Of a stretch of 64,000 nt of DNA, positions 45,550 through 57,400 are shown in pieces. A program made the position numbers and the translations under genes. Origin of the DNA: Theropithecus gelada (lineage: Eukaryota; Chordata; Mammalia; Primates; Cercopithecidae); the NCBI RefSeq assembly GCF_003255815.1, contig NC_037672.1:101752387-101816386 (forward strand), written 5' to 3'. Numbering within the stretch: position 1 is the stretch's first letter; the number at the start of each line of letters is the position of its first letter. The notes below the pieces were generated by a model that saw nothing but the letters and a program-made list of their open reading frames with translations, made no database searches and was not told the DNA's origin.

Positions 45550-45890
45550 TTAATTTTTTAGTTTACTTTTCCCCTTTCTACCTTTCCAGTTTACCTTTAA
45601 GAAAAAAAACACACTGCCGTTTTTTTCCCCTGAGGAAGCTGTGTTATTACTACCGTCCACATCATCAGGGTTACAGCACTTGCAGTAGTAGATCATCCCT
45701 GTGCTGTCATGGTGATGATATATGATAGAAAAAGCCATCTATCTGAAAATCCAAGGCACAAAGACTGAAGCAATAATGAGGTAGCCCAGCACAAACCCGG
45801 CATGCACAGCACTCGGCATTTCCCCCCAAATAAAAGTGGACTACCCTGTAAATTGAAAATCTTTAGATAGGGAAACTCTCGAAGATGATT
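45550..45890. other. Single-copy segment with an open minus-strand stretch
   Basis: A 62-codon frame (45550-45738, minus) reads with a Cys-rich patch (YYCKCCNPDDVDG) and a possible splice donor (AAAG/GTAAAC) near 45600. The segment is not in a recognised repeat. I do not know a matching protein; it may equally be non-coding. Confidence 0.3.
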
Positions 45891-45942
45891 TTTTTTCTTT
45901 TTTCTTTCTCTCTCTCTCTCTCTTTTCTTTTTTTTTTTTGTG
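45890..45942. repeat. Pyrimidine-rich (CT)n/(T)n tract
   Basis: TTTTTTCTTTCTCTCTCTCTC followed by a T run; low complexity. Confidence 0.9.
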
Positions 45943-46149
45943 TGCTTAGAGGCTTTTTATGTCTCCCAAAACATTAAAAAATAATGAGTTTCTGAATTAA
46001 AAACCTTTCAAAGCTTCTCACTTCCATTTCTCTTTTATTTTTTCCCTGTCTCTCATGTCTATTTTTCTCTTCGTATTCCCATTGCCAGTACCCTAAACTT
46101 ACCCTTTGAGTATCATTCTCCTGGACAATTAAAGTCATCTGGATCTCTC
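45943..46149. other. Pyrimidine-rich, unassigned
   Basis: C/T-rich stretch, whose reverse gives a Glu/Arg-rich frame (45974-46189) that is a composition artefact. Confidence 0.5.
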
Positions 46150-46470
46150 TACTTTCTCTGTTCTCTTTGTGCTCTAATTCTCTTTTCATAACTGGCTAGG
46201 CTAATCCTAGTACATGCTACATTTATTATATCACTCTTCTAATTAGAGATTTTGTAATTCCTCCCATGAGCTATCAAATACAGTTCAATTCCATGGCTTT
46301 GCATTCAAAGCCCTCAAAAATTTGGCTTTAGTTTATTTTTCCAGCTGTAAAGAACACTGCCTTTTTATCTGTACTCTACATTGCCAAATAGGAATACTGG
46401 TCTTTCAGAATATGACTTGAACTTTTTGTATCTTTGTGCTTTGGTGGATCCTCCACCTGAGATGCAAAAC
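46150..46470 (+). mobile_element. Probable L2 LINE fragment
   Basis: CAAATACAGTTCAATTCCATGGCTTTGCATTCAAAGCCCTC and CTTGAACTTTTTGTATCTTTGTGCTTTGGTGG resemble the L2 phrases around 'ctacaaggccctgcatgatctgg' and 'gcctcagggcctttgcacttgctg'. Diverged, so the call is tentative. Confidence 0.5.
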
Positions 46471-46499
46471 AAATAATGGGCAAATTTTATTCTAAGACA

Positions 46500-46690
46500 T
46501 ACCTGAATTCAAATGTACTTCCTGTGACCTCAGACAAGTTGCTTTACCTCTCTGGCCCTCAATTTTTTCAACAGTAAAATGGGGATAACAATCCCATTTC
46601 AAAGAATTCTTATGAAGCATGAACGGTGAAATGCATACAAAACTCTTAGCATAGAGGCAGGGGCATGATAGTCAACAAAGTCAGCTCCTC
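46500..46690 (+). mobile_element. MIR SINE
   Basis: CCTGAATTCAAATGTACTTCCTGTGACCTCAGACAAGTTGCTTTACCTCTCTGGCCCTCA, followed by CAGTAAAATGGGGATAACAATCCC and CTCTTAGCATAGAGGCAGGGGCATGATAGTCAA, is a well-ordered MIR core and 3' part. Confidence 0.88.
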
Positions 46691-47714
46691 TTATATGGTT
46701 TGGACATTATTATTAATTTTTCAGTGCATTCTTTAATGGTGATTCTGATGCCACTCACTCAGTGAGACTTCTCTATTTCATTTTTCATTTCTATTGAGCT
46801 TTCCTTCTTGTGATCTAGTAAAACATTTTTATATTGCATCTGCTATATCCTGCCATCTTTTATATTTTGCATATAGGAAACGTAAGTCTTCCGAAAATGT
46901 CTTAGGGGTGGAAACTGTCATATATATATATATATATATATAGCCAACTAGAAATAATCAACACATAGAAGGTACTCAGCACATTTTCAACAAATCAGTG
47001 TTTTAATATGTATCTTTTTGCCCAGTGCCAAGCCTAAAAGGGTTTTGGATTTACTTAAAATAAACCATGATGGAATAAAACTTCTAGCACATTTTTGTTG
47101 GCAGGACAGATTAATGCAATTTGAACCAGTTGTTATATACTCTCAGGACAAAAGTAAAGTTAAAGCTAGTTTTTGTGGTAAGATTTGTTTTTACCTTCAA
47201 CACTTAAATATTCTTTAATGAAAAAAAAAATCCACTAAAATCTTAAAGCCTACTGGTGCATCCTAATTTAAATAACTATATTTCTTTAAGCTACTCTTCA
47301 CTTAATACTATTTATAAACCTTAGCAACTGGTATGCTGGCAAACTTGTACTCATTTCAGAAGGTTTTATCCCTCTAATTTTAACCCCTTTTGTTATAAGA
47401 AATATGTCTACAACTTTACCAGTTGAAAAGTGTATCATTTTCTAGGTCCCTTCAAGTACTTTATATAAATTGACCCCTTCAAAAACATAATAAAGTTAGC
47501 ATCTAAATTTTCTTCTTCGGTTCCAGATTCAATCCTAGTATGATCAACAGTAAAATAGAAATGGAATCTAAAAGGACAATAATTTTTCCTTACAGTCAAT
47601 GGATGAATACTATAGTACTTTTGCTTCTAAGATAATCAGGGGGGTCTTTAACTCAAAGATTAACTTTTTTCTACTTTTGGATTACTAATAACTCTATCTG
47701 ATTATTGCATAGTG
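46691..47714. other. Unassigned, with (AT)n at 46920-46942
   Basis: 46955-46990 (CACATAGAAGGTACTCAGCACA) may be a scrap of an L2 or MIR end. An A run lies at 47221-47230. Nothing else recognised. Confidence 0.45.
46920..46942. repeat. (AT)n microsatellite
   Basis: About eleven AT units. Confidence 0.95.
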
Positions 47715-48175
47715 CTACCTGCCCACCAGTTTCTTCCCTTGTCACTTTCTCCCTTGCTTTGTGTGCTCCAGCATCGCTGACCTCTTTCGGTCCCTGCTAG
47801 ACTTCTTCACTATTGCATGTACTATTTTCTCAGACTCTGCTCCTCCCATTTTTGGCACTTAGCTACTTCGTAGTTTGCACTGAATATTCCTTCCTTAGAA
47901 AAGCCTTATATTACACCCCATCCCACTGATCAGTCTAGATAAGTCTCTACTGACATCAAAAACATCTTGTACTTCTCCTTTATACTATGTACAATAATGT
48001 AATAAAGACGGTAAATTTGTATACACATTTGCTTAAAATATTTTTGCTGCTTAGAATGTAAGCTCAATAAATGAAAGAAATATGTTGACTGTATTCATCT
48101 CTGTGTCTCCCAAGCCTATAATTCAAAAGGTCCTCAAGAAAAATCTCTTGAATTGAATGGAGAAAGTATGTTACT
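47715..48175 (+). mobile_element. L2 LINE 3' fragment
   Basis: CCTTGCTTTGTGTGCTCCAGC, a C/T-rich middle, ATTCCTTCCTTAGAAAAGCCTTATA, GCTTAGAATGTAAGCTCAATAAATG and CTTGAATTGAATGGAGAAAG follow the L2 3' end in order. Confidence 0.6.
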
Positions 48176-49172
48176 AAACCAGCCATTTTCCATTGAGAAA
48201 TCAGGTAATGGGATATCCATTTCTCCATCATCATCTGCTTAAAAACTACCCAAAAAGTCTCTTCTTTTGGAAAAGACAACCTCAAAATCTTATTGTGATT
48301 TATATTTACTATGCTAAAATAAAACAGATAAATCTAATATAAAGGAAAAATATCTTCCTTTAATTTTTTGAAATAGTTTGCTTATACAGATTTAAAATGA
48401 ATAAATGAGTCATTACATAAGTGGTCCTAAACATTTTGTAGGTGATATAATTTTGAGCCAGGCAACACGGTGAAAACAGATAATTTTTCTTACTTATAAG
48501 AGACATTTGTGTCTGCCAAGGTCTTCCTGGCTGGTAAGTTTTTAATAGCTTGATCTTCCCAGGAAAATGATGTAAGGGTTATCTAAACTCAGATTCAACC
48601 AGTTTGAGCCATTGGCTTAGCAGTTGTAAATTTCATCATCTATACAGAACTTTGATCACTTCCAGTTACCAGAAACATTCTGATCTGACGTATGAGCATC
48701 AAATACCCATGTAAAACAACTTTGCTATGTGCTTCAGTTGTCTGAATCTAACTACTGTTATTTCTCCCATTTTAGGGAGGCTTGGGAGTTTGGTACCAGA
48801 TAACCAGTGGGGATGTGCATCTCTATATAGGAATTATTTCAATGGCCACATGATAAAATTTTCTACCTGGACTTTTTGAAGTAAACATTTTTAGTGTAGT
48901 CAATAACAAGTATTTGCTCAGGACACATCCAATGACTAAATCATTAAATTTACTGAATAGAGAGCATTATCTGTAACTAAATTCTATATGGCTTTACTGT
49001 CATCCTTCCTGGCACCTCCTTAGAGAGCCACTTCCACTCTTTCTGGAAGAGGATGGTTATTGGTGAATAATGGCAAGTTGGAGTTGACAAACATTCGTTA
49101 GTTAGAGACAGACAGGGCTCTGGGTAAGTCTTCCTGTCTGGATTAGTTTTATACTTTTCTCCCCTGTAACTT
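48176..49172. other. No recognised feature
   Basis: Single-copy-looking DNA of average composition; no frame with homology. Confidence 0.5.
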
Positions 49173-49173
49173 A

Positions 49174-49210
<37 letters not shown>

Positions 49211-49230
49211 TGTGTGTGTGTGTGTGTGTG
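49173..49230. repeat. (CT)n(TG)n compound microsatellite
   Basis: CT/TC run at 49173-49210 with one interruption, then (TG)10 at 49211-49230. Confidence 0.95.
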
Positions 49231-49239
49231 ATGCAGTTC

Positions 49240-49470
49240 ATGTGTAGTAGTATGAACACTTGTTCTGGAGTCTGAGTGCCATGGTTTGATTCTAGGTCTA
49301 CCCTTTTTACAAGGTGGTTGGCAGTGGGAAGATTGCCACTACGCATTTTGTTTTCCGTATTTGATCACTGTTAGTATCTACTTATGGAATTAAATAATCT
49401 ATTTGGAGTACTTAACACAGTGTCTTGCATATATTAAATCCTAAGGATTAGCAATGATCAGTGCACATGC
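49240..49470 (+). mobile_element. MIR SINE, with central part lost
   Basis: GAACACTTGTTCTGGAGTCTGAGTGCCATGGTTTGATTC is the MIR head and GAGTACTTAACACAGTGTCTTGCATATATTAAATCC is its 3' part; the middle is unrecognisable. Confidence 0.75.
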
Positions 49471-49536
49471 TATGAATTCTGGATTTTTGTCCCTATCACC
49501 AAGTACTCATTCAATTAATCTCTCTTTTCGTCACAT

Positions 49537-49542
<6 letters not shown>

Positions 49543-49602
<60 letters not shown>
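49543..49602. repeat. (AC)24(AT)6 microsatellite
   Basis: Forty-eight bases of pure AC then twelve of AT; the longest pure dinucleotide run in the window. Confidence 0.95.
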
Positions 49603-50337
49603 TTAAATTCTCCTACAATTTATCTGTCCGGTTATTCCAATTCCAATTATACTCTGTCCGGGCACTGCTGCTGCTTTTCTTCACACCAACTGTCTTCCAA
49701 ACTTCTCCCATTTCATTTGGTTTATCCATTACAATGTCATGTATAGGTTCACTGTGCTCATTGTTCCTCGCTCCTTCACCGCCATTTCTCAACCAAGGCT
49801 GTGTGCTCCACAGTCACCTATGGCCCTTCAGCAGCCCATCCCCCAGAAGCTGCTATCTTGTCTCTTCTGGGCTCTTACACCTAAATTTCCCACCCTTAAA
49901 TGTTTCTCTCTCTCTCTCTCTCTGAAATGTGGGAAGAACTAATTATTTCTTACATAAAATCCCACAGTTCTGATGTACTGGAAGAAAGGTAATTACTCTT
50001 TGGAATGTGCATATATATAATTTCTGCTCTGAAAGCGTCTCAACGTAACTATGAGGTGAAGTCAAAGAACTTGTTTCTCGCATCATCCCTGTTACTGTTT
50101 GAGACACCAGAGAGGTATTTTCATTTTAAAATTTTCTATTATATATTTTGTTTGTTAAATAGGCATAGTCCATATAGCTACAATCTACCCGTCCTCTCAA
50201 TTATTCCAAAATATTTGAAGACCTACATTATAGGGTTTCTATGATGATTAAGTTAACACATAAATGGTAATTATTACAGAGCCTGAAAGACAGAAATCAT
50301 GTAGACTGCATTGTTATTACCGGTAGTAGGGAGCAGT
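49603..50337. other. Unassigned, (CT)n at 49903-49923
   Basis: 49650-49900 is C-rich and of higher GC than its surroundings, possibly old L2, but no diagnostic block was found. The rest is AT-rich. Confidence 0.4.
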
Positions 50338-50394
50338 GGATTTGGTGGTGTTGGTGGTGCTTATAGTGGTGGTAGTGGTGATGGTTTTGTTGTT
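50338..50394. repeat. (GGT)n-like low-complexity tract
   Basis: Imperfect GGT/GTG triplets (TGGTGGTGTTGGTGGTGC, GTGGTGGTAGTGGTGATGG) ending in TTG repeats. Confidence 0.85.
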
Positions 50395-51934
50395 ATTAAA
50401 AAAAGAAAATCAAGGAAACATTTTTTGACTACAGAGTCATTAGAAAAGTATACATAGCTCCGCTCACAGCAACTCATTCAATCCAGATGCATGGTGACAT
50501 AAAAAAGAAAATGAAAGCCACAATTAGTTGATATTTACATACTAATTAGTAAACATATTTTCCCAAGAGTTATTTCCATACTAACCTCTAGATTTTTGGG
50601 GCTTATGGAAAATTTTAAATGTTTATGGAATAGACATGACTTCAATAGTATTCCTTTAATGTCCCTTACCAACCATGGTTTCACTGTGGAAACCAGAAGT
50701 GATCTAAAGAATATTGAAGTTGAAAAAGTACAAGCAAGATATGAGTATAAACCACCATATCCTAATTGAATTTTATTTTTATTTCCTTTTCATTGTGTTC
50801 CTAGATCAGCAGATCCTGCTTATTCATTTCTTAGTGTTACATTTCACCTCATTCACTAGCTGTACTTCTTGAAGATTTTGTTCATTGATAACATCATTTC
50901 TGATAGTATTAAGAGGGAATATTCCTTTCCTCAAAATCTACACTTGACACTGAGTAGACCGAACGAAAATTGACTTTTGCATTATAGAAAATAATATCAT
51001 TTGATAAAATATATAGTACACACTTTCAAATAACTCATTTTCCTCCTAGATTGCCAGGAAATTAGAAATTGGATTTTTGTAGTAGACATATACTAGATAA
51101 AAGTTCAACCAGACTAATTCATATCTCCACCATAGTGCCTCATGTTACCCATCTAGAATTTCTCTCAAAAACAAACAAAAGTTAAATTATTATTTTTCTA
51201 GAAAAGTAAGGGAATTTCGGGTGGAACTGATGAAGTGACTTTCATTATGAATAATCCAACGTCATTTAATGAGAGACATATAACAATAATAATGTATATT
51301 TAAAATTATATTGGGTAAAGGTGCACAATACAAAACTCATTTTAGTTTTGCCTTAGACCCATCAACTCTAAAATTGGTAATACCTAAATTAACTTTTATC
51401 CTGATGTACGCAGTCAATGGAGTGATTAACAATGTACCAAACAACAACAGTCACTCTCATATTGAGAATTTATGTTTGCAGATATTGTAGAGGGACAGGA
51501 AAGAGGCCAACTATGCTGTCCTATTATCTTACCAAGCCAGATAATTCAATTTCTGCTGGAGAAACCGTATCTACAGATAAAAATTTGCCTTACACATTCT
51601 GATGCTAAACCCAGCTAAAAGTTCCCAAATGAATGATTCTCAAAGGTAATTCCCCCAAAGAACAGTGTAGAAATGCAAGCATAGCCATACAACATAAGCT
51701 GAAATTTCCTAAAACCACAAGCTGATGGACATGATGAAAGCTGAATCTCTCAATAATTACATCAGGGAAATGTCTGCACAAATGTAGCTGAATGCTTGGG
51801 AACAGCAAAGTATGTGTATTTATGATTTTACTCCTTTTGAATCTAGGAAATTAGTATGAAATTCATAAAGTGCCATAAACTATAACACAAAATAGTAGAA
51901 TTCACTTTCATTAGTATAAATGTTTGCTCACCCA
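50395..51934. other. No recognised feature
   Basis: AT-rich single-copy-looking sequence. A 67-codon minus-strand frame (51605-51808) has no known match. Confidence 0.5.
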
Positions 51935-52097
51935 TTTCTTGAAGAAAATTATCAATATTTTGAGGAAAAAATTCAGAGTACAATGAAATGGAATTACAAT
52001 CTTGCTCAAGCACCTCCAATAAATTAACAAACAACTGAACTAATGAAGCAAATATCTTTAGCTGATGAAAGTATTTGTTATCACATTCATCAGTTAG
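51935..52097 (-). other. Exon-like open segment of unknown nature
   Basis: On the minus strand a frame of about 55 codons (KYFHQLKIFASLVQ, then LLEVLEQDC) is bounded on the left by a good donor-like site (ATGG/GTGAGC) and on the right by an AG with a poor pyrimidine tract. It is not in a recognised repeat. Coding nature is unproven: the splice acceptor is weak and I know no homologous protein. Could equally be chance. Confidence 0.25.
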
Positions 52098-52324
52098 CCT
52101 CACATACTTAAATAACTATGAAATGTTTAAATATTTGGAAACAGAATTCACAGTTGGAGACTGATTTGAATAATTGTTAGATTTGCTAAATAAGTAAATA
52201 AATACAAAGAACAGTAAGAACAGACCAAAGAATAGAATAGAGAAAGAATTATAAAACAAAAGAAAGGAAAACTGGAAAAGAAAAAACAAAGTTATTAGCA
52301 TTAAAAGGAGAGTTTTAAAATGTG

Positions 52325-52361
52325 TGTTTCACTGGGACATAAAGCACAAGATAACAAATTT
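52325..52361 (+). mobile_element. L1M ORF2 fragment, left flank of a nested L1
   Basis: ACTGGGACATAAAGCACAAGATAACAAATTT corresponds to L1M ORF2 'gctgggccataaaacaagcctcaacaaattt'. The same ORF2 resumes at 58810, so the intervening L1 is an insertion. Confidence 0.7.
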
Positions 52362-52582
52362 ATTTTTTTTTTAGACTTTCAGGTTCAAGGGTACATATGC
52401 AGGTTTGTTATGTAGGTAAATTGTGTTTCACAGGGGTTTGTTGTACACATTATTTTGTAATCCAGGTAATAAGTGTAGTACCCAATAGGCCATCTTTTTG
52501 ATCCTCAAGACTGCTCCTACCCTCCATCCTCAGGTAGGCCTGAGTGTCTATTGTTCCTTTCTTTATGTCCATGTGTACTCAA

Positions 52583-55500
52583 TGTTTGGCTCCTACTTGT
52601 AACCAAGAGCATGCACTATTTGGTTTTCTGTTCCTGCATTAATTTGCTTAGGATAAAGGCCTTCAGCTCTATTCATGTTACTACAAAGGACACGAGAACT
52701 CATTCTATTTTTATGGCTTCATAGTATTCCATGATGAAGATGTACTGTATTTTCTTTATACAGTCTACTGTTGATGACCATTTAATTTGCTTCCATATCT
52801 TTGCTGCTGTGAATGAAAGAGCAATGAACATAGGCATGCATGTGTCTTTGTGGTAGAATGATTTATATTTCTTTGGGTAAATACCTGGTAATGGAATTGC
52901 TGGATTGAATGCTAGTTCTGTTTTATGTTCTTTGAGAAATTACCAAACTGCTTTCCACAGTGACTGAACTAATTTACATTCCTATGAACAGTGTATACGC
53001 ATTCCGTTTTCTCTGCAACCTCACCAACAACTGTTACTTTTTAACATTTTGGTAATAGTCATTCTGACTGGTATAACATGGTATCTCATTGCAGGTTTGA
53101 TTTGCATTTTTCTCTGATGATTAGTGATGTCGATAATTTTCTCATATTCTTGTTGGCTTCAGTATATATTCCTCTGAAAACTGTCTGTGGATGTTCTTGG
53201 CCCAATTTTAATGGGATTGTTTTTTGTTAATTTAAGTTGCTTATAAATTCTGGTATTAGATCTTTGTTTGATGCATACGTTACAATTTTTTTCCATTCTG
53301 TAGGTTTTCTGTTTACTCTGTTGATAGTTGCTTCCGTTTTGCAGAAGCTCTCAGTTTATTAGGTCTCATTCGTCAATTTTTGTTTTTCTTACACTTTCTT
53401 TTGGTGTCTTTGTCATGAAATCTTTGCCCATTCAAAATGGTATTTCTTCAGTTTTCTTCCGTGTTCTTACAGTTTAGTTTTGACAATTAAGTATTTAATC
53501 CATCTTGAGATCATTTTTTATATAGTGTAAAGAAAGGTTCTAGTTTCAATCTTCTGCATATGGTTAGCCAGTTATCCCAGCACCATCTTTGAAAAGGGAG
53601 TCCTTTTTCTATTACTTTTGCCAACTTTGTAGAACATTAGGTGGTTCTAGGTGTGGGACTTCATTTCTGGACTTTTTATTCCATTCCATTGGTCTATATG
53701 TCTATTTTTGTACCAGTATTATGCTATTTTGTCTACTGTAGACTTATGGTATAGTTTGAAGTCAGGTAATATGATACCTCCATGTTTGTTCTCTTTTTCT
53801 TTTTGCTTAGAATTGCTTTGCTTTGCTTATTAGGTTTTATTTTTCTCTATATGAAATTTAGAATAGGTTTTTCTAATTCTGCAAAAAATGACATTGATAC
53901 TTTTATAGAAAGAGCATTAAATCTGTAAATTACTTTCAGCAGTATGGCCATTTTAACAGTATTGATTCTTTCTATCCATGAGCATGGAATGATTTTCCGT
54001 TTGTTTATGTCATCCCTGATTTCTTTCAGCAGTGTTTTATAATTTTCATTGTAGAGATGTGTCACATCCCTGGTTAGCTATATTCCTAGGTGTGTTTTTT
54101 TTCCTTTATGATTATTATGAGTGGGATGGGATTCTTGAGTTAGTTGTAAGCTTGGATGTTGTTGGTGCATAAAAATGCTATTGATTTTTGTACATAAATT
54201 TTATGTCCTGAAACATTGCTAAGAGTCTTTGCAGATCTAGGAGCTTTGGGGAAGAAACTCTGGTGTTTTCTCAGAATAAAATCGTATTCTCTGCAAAGAA
54301 AGATAGCTTTATTTCCTCTCTTCCTATTTGGATGCCCTTTATTTCCTTTTCTTGCCTGATTTCTCTGGCCAAGACTTCCAGTATTACATTGAATAGGAGT
54401 GCTGAGAGTGGACATCCTTGACTTGTTCCAGTTCTCCAGGTGAATGCTTCTAGTTTTTGCCCACTTAGTAAGATATTAGCTGTGGGTTTGTCATAGATGG
54501 CTCTTATTATTTAAAAGTATGTTCTTTCAATATCCAGTTTGCTGAGGGTTTTTAACATAAAGGGATATTAAATTTTATGGAAGGCCTTTTCTGCTCTATT
54601 GAGGTACTCATTTGGCTTTTGTTTTTAGTTCTGTTCATGTGATGAATCACAATTATTTATTTTTGCATGTTGAACCAACCTTGCATCCCAGGATAAATCC
54701 TACTTGATCGTGGTGGATTAGCTTTTTGATGTGCTGCTGAAGTTGGTTTGCCAGTATTTTGTTGAGGATTTTTGCATCTCTGTTCATCAAGGATATTGGT
54801 CAGTGTTTTCTTTTTTCCATTGTATGTCTGGCAAGATTTAGTATCAGAATGATGCTTACCTTACAGAAAGATATAGAGAGAGTCACTTCTCCTCAGTTGT
54901 TTGGAATAATTTCAGCAGGATTGCTACCAGCTCTTCTTTATACGTGTGGTATAAATTGGCTGTGAAACTATCTGTTCTACAGGTTTTTCTGGCTGGTAGG
55001 CTTTTTATTACTGATTCATTTTCAGAACTTGTTATTGGTCTGTTCAGGGTTTCAATTACTTCCTGGTTCAATCACCAGAGTTTGTATGTTTCCGAGAATT
55101 TATCACTTTCTTCTTAGCTTTTCTAGTTTGTCTGCATAGATGTGTTCATAATAATCTAAGAATTTCTGCATTTCTGTGGGGTTGGTTGTAATGTACCCTT
55201 TGCTGTTTCTGATTATGTTTATTTGGATCCTTTCTCCTTTTTTCTTTACTAGTCTAGGTGGCAATCTATGAATCTTACTTATCCTTTCAAGTAACTAATT
55301 CTAGTTTCATTGATTTTTTGTATTTTTTTTATGTTTCTATTTCCTTCAGTTCCATGCTGATTTTGCTTATTTCTTATCTTCTCCTTCCTTTGGGGTTGGT
55401 TTCCTCTTGAATTTCCAGTTTCTTTGGGTTTGAAGTTAGACTATTAATTTGAGATCTAACTTTTGATGTAGGCATTTAGGGCTATAAACTTTCTTCTTAC

Positions 55501-56396
55501 TACTGCTTTAGGTGTGTTCCAGAGATTCTAGTATGTAGTATCTTTGATCTTATTAGTTTCAAAGACTGTCTTGATTTCTGCCTTCATTTTATTATTTACT
55601 CAAACGTCTTTCAGGAGCATGTTGCTTAATTTCCGTGTAATTGTATAGTATTGAGTGATCTTAGTATTAATTTCCACTTTTATTTCACCGTGCTCTGAAA
55701 GTGTGCTTGGTATTTTTTTTTAATTTGCTAAGGATTGTCTTATGACCAACTGTGTAGTCAATTTTAGAGTAAGTGCCATGTGCAAGTAGGAAGAATGTAT
55801 ATTCTGCTGTTTTTGAATACAGAGTTCTATAGATGTCTGTTAGGTACATTTGGTCAAATGTTGAGTTCAAGTCCTAAATATACTTGTTAGTTTTCAGCCT
55901 TGGTTTTCTGTCTTATACTGTCTGTGGGGGTGTTGAGATCTCCCATTATTACTGTCTGTTTATCTAAGACTCTTTATAGATCCCAAGAACTTCTTTTATG
56001 AATCTGGTGCTCCTGTGTTGGATACATATATATTTGGGATACTTAAGTCTTCCTGTTGAAATTAAAGTTTTATCATTATGTAATGCCTTTGTTTTTTGTT
56101 TTTTGGTTTTTTTGTTTGTTTGTTTTTTTGATGATTGTTGCTATAAAGTTTGTTTTGTCTGAAAATTGTCTGAAAGCAACCTCTGCATTTTTTGCTGTTT
56201 TTCATTTGCTTGGTAGATTCTTCTCCATCTCTTTACTTCGAGCCTATGGGTGTCACAGGCTGTGAGATGGGTCTCTTGAAGACAGCATATTTTTGGTTCT
56301 TTTTTTATTATCCAACTTTTGTGCCTTTTAAGTGGGGGCATTTAGCCCATTTACGTTCAAGGTTAATATTGATAACTGCACATTTGATTTTGTCAT
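52583..56396 (-). pseudogene. L1 ORF2 relic, nearly full length
   Basis: The start codon region (reverse of CATAATGACAAAATC) lies at about 56396 and the end near 52583, 3.8 kb apart, close to the usual L1 ORF2 length. Recognisable pieces are the endonuclease start (EPKICCLQETHL, minus strand 56141-56341), the pre-RT linker (55071-54883: RPITSSENESVIKSLPARK), the RT palm area (54140-54415) and the post-RT segment (53847-54065: LYNENYKTLLKEI). The catalytic FADD box is no longer readable in frame. Confidence 0.85.
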
Positions 56397-56463
56397 TATG
56401 ATGTTAGCTGGTTATTATGCAAATTTGATTGTATAGTTGCTTTATAGTGTGATTGGTATGTGT

Positions 56464-57400
56464 TTAAGTGTGTTTTCTTGGTGGCCTGTAATGGGATTTT
56501 GTTTCCATATTTAGCACTCCCTTAAAGACCTCTTGGAAGGCAAGTCTGATAATAATAAATTCACTTAGCATTTGCTTTTCTGAAAAGGATCTTATTTCTC
56601 TTTTGCTGATGAAACTTAGTTTGGCTGTATATAAAATTCTTGGTTGGAATTTTTTTCCTTTAAGGATACTGTTTATAGGGTCCCAATCTCTTCTGGCTTG
56701 TGGGATTTCTGCTGAAAGGTCTGCTGTTAGCCTTATGGGGTTCCCTTTGTAGGTGACCTGCCCCTTCTCTCTAGGTGCCTTTAATATTTTTGTTGACATG
56801 TTTATCTTCAATAATCTGATGACTGTGTATCTTGGGGATGGTCATCTTGTGTAGTGTCTCACAGGAGTTCTCTGCAGTTCCTGAATTTGAATGTTGGCAG
56901 GGTTGGGGAAATTGTCATGGAAAATATCTACACAAATGTTTTCCAGGTTGCTTGTTTCCTCTATGTTTCTCTGAGGGATGCCAATAAGTCATACTTTTGG
57001 TTTCGTTACATGGTCCACATTTCTCAGAGGTTTTGTTCATTCTTTTTTCTTTCTTTTTGTCTGAATGAGTTGATTCGAAGAAACGGTCTTCAAGCTCTGA
57101 GATTCTTTCTTCAGCTTGGTCTGCTGTAAGATATTGCAAGTGTATTATAAAATTCTTGTAGTGAGTTTTTCAGTTCAATTTGGTTCTTTCTTAAAATGTC
57201 TATTTCTGTCTTTCATCTCTTGTATCATTTTATTTTATTACTTAGGTTCCCTGAATTGACTTTCAAGTTTCTCCTGAATATCAATGATCTTTGTCTCTAG
57301 CCATATTCTAAATTGTATTTGTGTCACTGAAGCCGTTTTATTCTAGTTAAGAACCATTGTTGGGGAACTAGTATGAGCCTTTGGAGGAAAGAAGGCACTC
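56464..57400 (-). pseudogene. L1 ORF1 relic
   Basis: 56464-56811 encodes the ORF1 C-terminal domain (KILKAPREKGQVTYKGNPIR, LTADLSAEIPQARRDW, LYTAKLSFISKREIRSF). 56915-57139 holds the coiled-coil side (AEERISELEDRFFE). The frames are shifted against each other. Confidence 0.85.

Noticed and set aside
45974..46189. Glu/Arg-rich coiled-coil-like frame
   Set aside because: Reflects the pyrimidine-rich strand composition only.
49543..49602. CRISPR-like or other regularly spaced array
   Set aside because: Only simple dinucleotide repeats; no spacers anywhere in the window.
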